Part shown: positions 5,506 to 8,166 of the stretch, in pieces
Position numbering within the stretch: the first letter of the stretch is position 1
Layout of the letters: the number at the start of each line of letters is the position of its first letter
Assembly (NCBI GenBank): GCA_003456455.1
Contig: DMRV01000197.1
Coordinates: 1 to 8,166, forward strand
Reading direction: 5' to 3'
Length of the DNA stretch: 8,166 nucleotides
From: Flavobacteriales bacterium
Lineage (GTDB): Bacteria > Bacteroidota > Bacteroidia > UBA10329
Translations under genes and position numbers: made by a program
Notes under the pieces: model-generated
The model's database searches: none
Seen by the model: only the letters and a program-made list of their open reading frames with translations
Told to the model about the DNA's origin: nothing

Positions 5506-7095
5506 TTACTTTGACATCTCAAACTGATTCGATGTGTTTTTAGAACCACCTGCCTTCAAGGCCTTATCTCCAGCGAAAAATTCTTTATGGTCATCACCTA
5601 AGTCCGAACCTGCCATACGCTGATGTTTAACACAAGAAACTCCTTTACGTAATTCTTGGCGCTGAACACCACCTACGTATGCTAACATACCGTCTTCTCC
5701 AAAGTAACCTTTAGAAAGATCGTTCATGTGTAGAGCGGTTGTATGATAAGTAGGCAGAGTAATCAAGTGATGGAAAACACCCGAGGCTTTCGCTGAGTCT
5801 TCTTGGAATGTTTTAATTTTTTCATCTGCCTCAAGACCCAATGCTGAATCATCATATTTTGAGTGCATTAATTCATTTACATCATATTCCGAAAGATCTT
5901 TTCCAGCAGCTTCCCAACGAGCGTACGCTTGTTTACGGAAATTCAAAGTCCAGTTAAATGATGGCGAATTATTGTAGCATAATTTTGCATTAGGCGCTTG
6001 TTCTTTTACTCTGTTCACCATTGCAGCAATAGCGTCAACATCTGGAGTTGGCGTTTCAATCCAAAGTAAATCTGCACCGTGCTGTAAACTAGTGATACAA
6101 TCCAATACAACTCTGTCGATGTTCGTGCCTGCTCTGAAGCTATATAAACCGTTAGGCATACGTTTAGGACGAACTAGTTTTCCGTTTCTTTTTAGAAGAA
6201 CATCATTGTCATTTACTTCATCAAGGCTTACTTCTTCTGCATCCACAAAATCTAAATATTGAGAAGCTAAATCTCCAGGCTCCATTGATACTGGCAATTT
6301 TTGAGTTAAGCTTGCTCCTTCAGAATCTGTACGAGCAACGATAATTCCTTCTTCTACACCTAATTCTAAGAATGCATATCGAAGTGCATTTAGTTTGGCA
6401 ATAAAATCTTCATGCGGAACGGTTACTTTACCATCTTGATGACCACATTGCTTAGCATCAGATACTTGGTTTTCAATTTGAAGGGCACAAGCACCGGCTT
6501 CAATCATTTTTTTAGCCAATAAGTACGTAGCTTCTTCGTTACCAAAACCAGCATCGATGTCTGCAATAATTGGCACAACATGTGTCTCAAAATTATCGAT
6601 CAAATCTTGAACATCTTCCCCTGCAGCTTTTCTTCGGAACAAATCATTTAGTTCTGTTGCATCTGCTTGCTTTAGGAAATCATATATCTCTGCAATCAAT
6701 TTAGGCACAGACGTTTTTTCGTGCATAGATTGATCAGGTAATGGACCAAACTCAGAACGTAAAGCTGCAACCATCCAACCAGACAAATAGATATACCTTC
6801 CTTGAGTAGTCTTGTGATGTTTTTTAACCGCAATCATGGTTTGCTGAGCTACAAAGCCGTGCCACGCACCTAATGATTGAGTATACTTCGATTGGTCCGC
6901 ATCGTAAGCCGCCATGTCTTTACGCATAATAGCTGCTGTGTATTTTGCAATATCCAACCCCGTTTTAAAACGGTTTTGAGTTAACATACGTGCTGCATGT
7001 TCAGGGTTTATTTCTCCCCAAGCATTACCATACTTTGCTTTCAAATTTTTAACTGTTTCTAGTGCAGAAACATAATTCGGTTGTGAATTGTCCAT
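5506..7095 (-). CDS. aceA: Isocitrate lyase, long form
   Basis: A 529-residue cytosolic enzyme that splits isocitrate into glyoxylate and succinate, the first step of the glyoxylate bypass. Diagnostic stretches are YLSGWMVAA (103-111), PIIADIDAGFGN (175-186) with metal-binding aspartates, and the catalytic loop KQCGHQDGKV (215-224) with Cys217. Further on are IVARTDSE, LLWIETPTPD, NNSPSFNWTLNF and LITLPTYHTTALHMNDL. The length, the extra segments and the ending GDDHKEFFAGDKALKAGG...NQF place it in the long (about 530-residue, Pseudomonas-like) subfamily and not with the roughly 430-residue E. coli enzyme. The ATG at 7095 is the only sensible start: it lies 17 nt beyond the aceB stop, so the two are co-transcribed. 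A terminator at 5369-5404 ends the operon. The frame is complete, without breaks. Confidence 0.97.
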   Translation of the reverse strand: MDNSQPNYVSALETVKNLKAKYGNAWGEINPEHAARMLTQNRFKTGLDIAKYTAAIMRKDMAAYDADQSKYTQSLGAWHGFVAQQTMIAVKKHHKTTQGRYIYLSGWMVAALRSEFGPLPDQSMHEKTSVPKLIAEIYDFLKQADATELNDLFRRKAAGEDVQDLIDNFETHVVPIIADIDAGFGNEEATYLLAKKMIEAGACALQIENQVSDAKQCGHQDGKVTVPHEDFIAKLNALRYAFLELGVEEGIIVARTDSEGASLTQKLPVSMEPGDLASQYLDFVDAEEVSLDEVNDNDVLLKRNGKLVRPKRMPNGLYSFRAGTNIDRVVLDCITSLQHGADLLWIETPTPDVDAIAAMVNRVKEQAPNAKLCYNNSPSFNWTLNFRKQAYARWEAAGKDLSEYDVNELMHSKYDDSALGLEADEKIKTFQEDSAKASGVFHHLITLPTYHTTALHMNDLSKGYFGEDGMLAYVGGVQRQELRKGVSCVKHQRMAGSDLGDDHKEFFAGDKALKAGGSKNTSNQFEMSK

Positions 7096-7112
7096 GTTTT
7101 ATGGTTATATAA

Positions 7113-8166
7113 TTATATGTAGTTGTAAGCATTTAGAGTAAGGAATTCTTCGAATTCCTCTGTTGCAACAAGCTTCTTGAAAAGCTCAGTTGCCAATTCA
7201 AATTTTCCGTTGTTGAAGGCGTCACTTCCAACATAAGCTTCAATTTTTTCAAGTTCGGATGGTATAAAACCTTCCACCATATCGTACGAGACTTTTCGTC
7301 CGTCTTCTAATTCAGCACCACGCTGAATCCATTGCCAAACTTGCGTTCTTGAAATCTCTGCAGTTGCTGCATCTTCCATCAGATTGTAAATGGCAGCAGC
7401 TCCGTTTCCGCGTAGCCAGCTTTCGATATAAAGAATTCCAACGTTGATGTTCTTGCGAACGCCTTCTTCCGTGATAGTTCCCTTCGGAACTTCAATCAAA
7501 TCAGCAGCAGTAATGGTTTCTGTCCGCGCTTTGGTTATTTGGTTTGGAGTTGGCATATATTCATTGAATACATCCAGTGCCGTTTGAACCAATCCTGGAT
7601 GCGCAACCCATGTTCCATCGTGTCCGTTTTTCGCTTCGCGGATTTTATCGTTCTTCACTTTATTAACCGCAGCTTCGTTGGCCGCCTCATCTCCTTTAAT
7701 AGGAATGAAAGCTGCCATTCCGCCCATGGCGTGAACGTTCCGTTTGTGGCATGTTTGGATTACCAATCGAGAATAAGCATCCATGAATGGGGAAGCCATC
7801 GTTACTTGATCTCTGTTCGGAACGATGAATTCTGGATGATTTCTGAAACGCTTGATGTATGAGAAGATGTAATCCCAACGTCCGCAGTTTAATCCTGCTG
7901 AGTGGTCTTTCAATTCCCAAAGAATCTCGTGTAATTCAAATGAGGCAAGGATTGTTTCGATAAGAACAGTCGCTTTGATAGTTCCTTGTGCAATTCCCAA
8001 TTCATCCTGCGCCATTACAAAAGCATCGTTCCACAAACGTGCTTCTAAGTGACTTTCCATTTTTGGAAGGTAGAAGTAAGGGCCACTTCCAATTTCCAAT
8101 AGTTGATGAACGTTATGGAAGAAGTAAAGACCGAAATCGAATAGACCACCTGAACAAGGCTCGCCA
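7113..8166 (-). CDS. aceB: Malate synthase A (C-terminal 350 residues, 5' end outside window)
   Basis: Condenses glyoxylate with acetyl-CoA to give malate, the second step of the glyoxylate bypass. The frame is open to the right edge: GEPCSGGLFDFGLYFFHNVH is read before the first possible internal start, the TTG at 8099. That start is therefore not real and the gene begins beyond the window. The malate synthase signature KDHSAGLNCGRWDYIF is intact, preceded by VLIETILASFELHEILWEL, which supplies conserved catalytic/metal-site acidic residues. CHKRNVHAMGGMAAFIP, NGHDGTWVAHPGL and LMEDAATAEISRTQVWQW also match the E. coli AceB pattern block by block, through the end FLTLNAYNYI. This is isoform A, not the larger isoform G. 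The stop is followed after 17 nt by aceA, so the operon order is aceB-aceA. Confidence 0.96.
   Translation of the reverse strand, partial: GEPCSGGLFDFGLYFFHNVHQLLEIGSGPYFYLPKMESHLEARLWNDAFVMAQDELGIAQGTIKATVLIETILASFELHEILWELKDHSAGLNCGRWDYIFSYIKRFRNHPEFIVPNRDQVTMASPFMDAYSRLVIQTCHKRNVHAMGGMAAFIPIKGDEAANEAAVNKVKNDKIREAKNGHDGTWVAHPGLVQTALDVFNEYMPTPNQITKARTETITAADLIEVPKGTITEEGVRKNINVGILYIESWLRGNGAAAIYNLMEDAATAEISRTQVWQWIQRGAELEDGRKVSYDMVEGFIPSELEKIEAYVGSDAFNNGKFELATELFKKLVATEEFEEFLTLNAYNYI

Noticed and set aside
7539..7920. Open frames on both strands within aceB
   Set aside because: They overlap the well-supported aceB reading frame and give no recognisable protein.
8097..8099. TTG as the start of malate synthase
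   Set aside because: The frame continues upstream to the window edge with clear malate synthase sequence (GEPCSGGLFDF...), so the true start lies outside.
1..8166. Search for a novel defence system, mobile element or repeat array
   Set aside because: All long frames belong to known T9SS or glyoxylate-bypass families. No transposase, integrase, direct-repeat array, tRNA or terminal inverted repeats were seen.

Overview
The window looks like chromosomal DNA of a gliding-type or protein-secreting Bacteroidota, most likely close to Flavobacteriia/Flavobacteriales. The left part is a type IX secretion system (T9SS) core locus. Intergenic DNA is AT-rich, and no strong Shine-Dalgarno sequences precede the starts, as is usual in this phylum.

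Positions 1-5085 (+ strand) hold the C-terminal end of a PorP/SprF-family outer-membrane protein, then gldK, gldL, gldM and gldN with short gaps (52, 52 and 22 nt). GldL and GldM form the proton-driven inner-membrane motor. GldK (lipoprotein) and GldN form the periplasmic ring under the outer membrane. PorP/SprF proteins are outer-membrane partners of the system. A 14-bp-stem terminator with a T tract closes this operon just after gldN (5106-5140).

Positions 5506-8166 (- strand) hold the glyoxylate-bypass genes. A malate synthase A gene (aceB) enters from the right edge with its 5' part missing and is followed after 17 nt by a complete long-form isocitrate lyase gene (aceA). They are convergent with the gld operon. 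Together they turn isocitrate plus acetyl-CoA into succinate and malate, allowing growth on acetate or fatty acids.

The 420-nt convergent intergenic region (5086-5505) is the most interesting part. It contains two short orphan C-terminal coding tails facing each other across a perfect 16-bp-stem terminator. One (5312-5356, +) matches the end of GldN. The other (5429-5488, -) ends in AMTGSTETEQFR and matches the end of the short, E. coli-type isocitrate lyase, a subfamily different from the intact aceA next to it. Both tails have the polarity of their intact neighbour and sit 12 and 24 nt from the terminator. I read this as the fossil of an older convergent gldN-like / aceA-like junction left by gene duplication and loss or by replacement. 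No CRISPR array, tRNA, rRNA, IS element or phage gene was seen, and I found no undescribed multi-gene system.
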